A DNA stretch of 5,690 nt from an uncultured Collinsella sp. (GTDB taxonomy: Bacteria; Actinomycetota; Coriobacteriia; Coriobacteriales; Coriobacteriaceae). The notes beneath the pieces are model-generated. The model was not told where the DNA came from. It made no database searches and saw nothing but the letters and a program-made list of their open reading frames with translations. Shown piece after piece: positions 5,522 through 5,690 of the stretch; the stretch's first letter is position 1, and the number at the start of each line of letters is the position of its first letter. Location: assembly GCA_902470265.1 (NCBI GenBank), contig CABRFW010000110.1, forward strand, positions 1 to 5,690, in the 5' to 3' direction. Position numbers and translations under genes: made by a program.

Positions 5522-5690
5522 GCGAGCTCCTCCTCAAAGTTATCGATCAGGTTGTTGCCCAAGCGGACGACGGCGGCGCGGGTGCGCTCGTCGGTCGCGG
5601 AAAGCGCGGCGTCTTCCAGCTTGGCGCGGATGAACAGGTCCTCGGCGGCGTTTTGATCAAGGCCGCGGCAGGCGAGATAGAACAGCTGCT
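5518..5690 (-). CDS. sufD: SufD, Fe-S assembly complex subunit (partial, C-terminal 56 residues)
   Basis: Only the tail is in the window. It reads QLFYLACRGLDQNAAEDLFI near its start, matching the 'FYLrSRGl...A..Ll' segment near the C-terminus of SufB/SufD proteins, then a helical, charged end finishing in FEEELA. SufD rather than SufB is chosen from its place directly before sufS and the loosely conserved tail. SufD partners SufB and the ATPase SufC in the scaffold complex. The stop codon overlaps the sufS start (ATGA, 4 bases), and the sufS ribosome binding site lies inside the last codons of this gene. Confidence 0.8.
   Translation of the reverse strand, partial: QLFYLACRGLDQNAAEDLFIRAKLEDAALSATDERTRAAVVRLGNNLIDNFEEELA

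Noticed and set aside
1..5690. CRISPR array, tRNA, rRNA or insertion-sequence ends
   Set aside because: No regularly spaced repeats, no cloverleaf or rRNA-like sequence, and no matched terminal repeats or target duplications around the transposase were seen by eye.

Overview
The window suggests a high-GC anaerobic actinobacterium of the Coriobacteriia, most likely Collinsella or a close relative. This is an inference from the GC-rich codon choice, the sufD-sufS-sufU order, and the presence of a GGGtGRT-type gene beside an IscU-like scaffold gene. No marker gene fixes the genus.

Layout, left to right. Positions 1-485 (minus) hold the N-terminal part of an FAD-dependent oxidoreductase of the L-aspartate oxidase / fumarate reductase flavoprotein superfamily, cut by the window edge. 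Positions 486-741 are non-coding and contain a very strong intrinsic terminator (674-707, minus). Positions 742-2499 (minus) are a two-gene operon: an atypical, C-terminally extended IscU/NifU-like scaffold protein, then the GGGtGRT protein, a conserved family without a firm function as far as I know. Positions 2500-2902 are a divergent intergenic region with a symmetric -10 element, a potentially folded leader and several inverted repeats. Positions 2903-3703 (plus) encode a REP-associated tyrosine transposase (RAYT, HUH/Y1 family) with a C-terminal helix-turn-helix. Positions 3704-3768 are a convergent intergenic region with a hairpin terminator. Positions 3769-5690 (minus) are the distal end of a suf operon: the sufD tail, complete sufS and complete sufU, with overlapping junctions.

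How the genes work together. SufS takes sulfur from cysteine and passes it to SufU, which relays it to the SufBCD scaffold complex for iron-sulfur cluster assembly. The scaffold-like protein and GGGtGRT protein form a separate transcription unit on the same strand, with a RAYT gene between the two units. An iron-sulfur or sulfur-transfer role for that pair is plausible from the scaffold homology and the nearby suf genes, but it is not shown by the sequence. The flavoprotein lies downstream of a strong terminator and is probably expressed separately.
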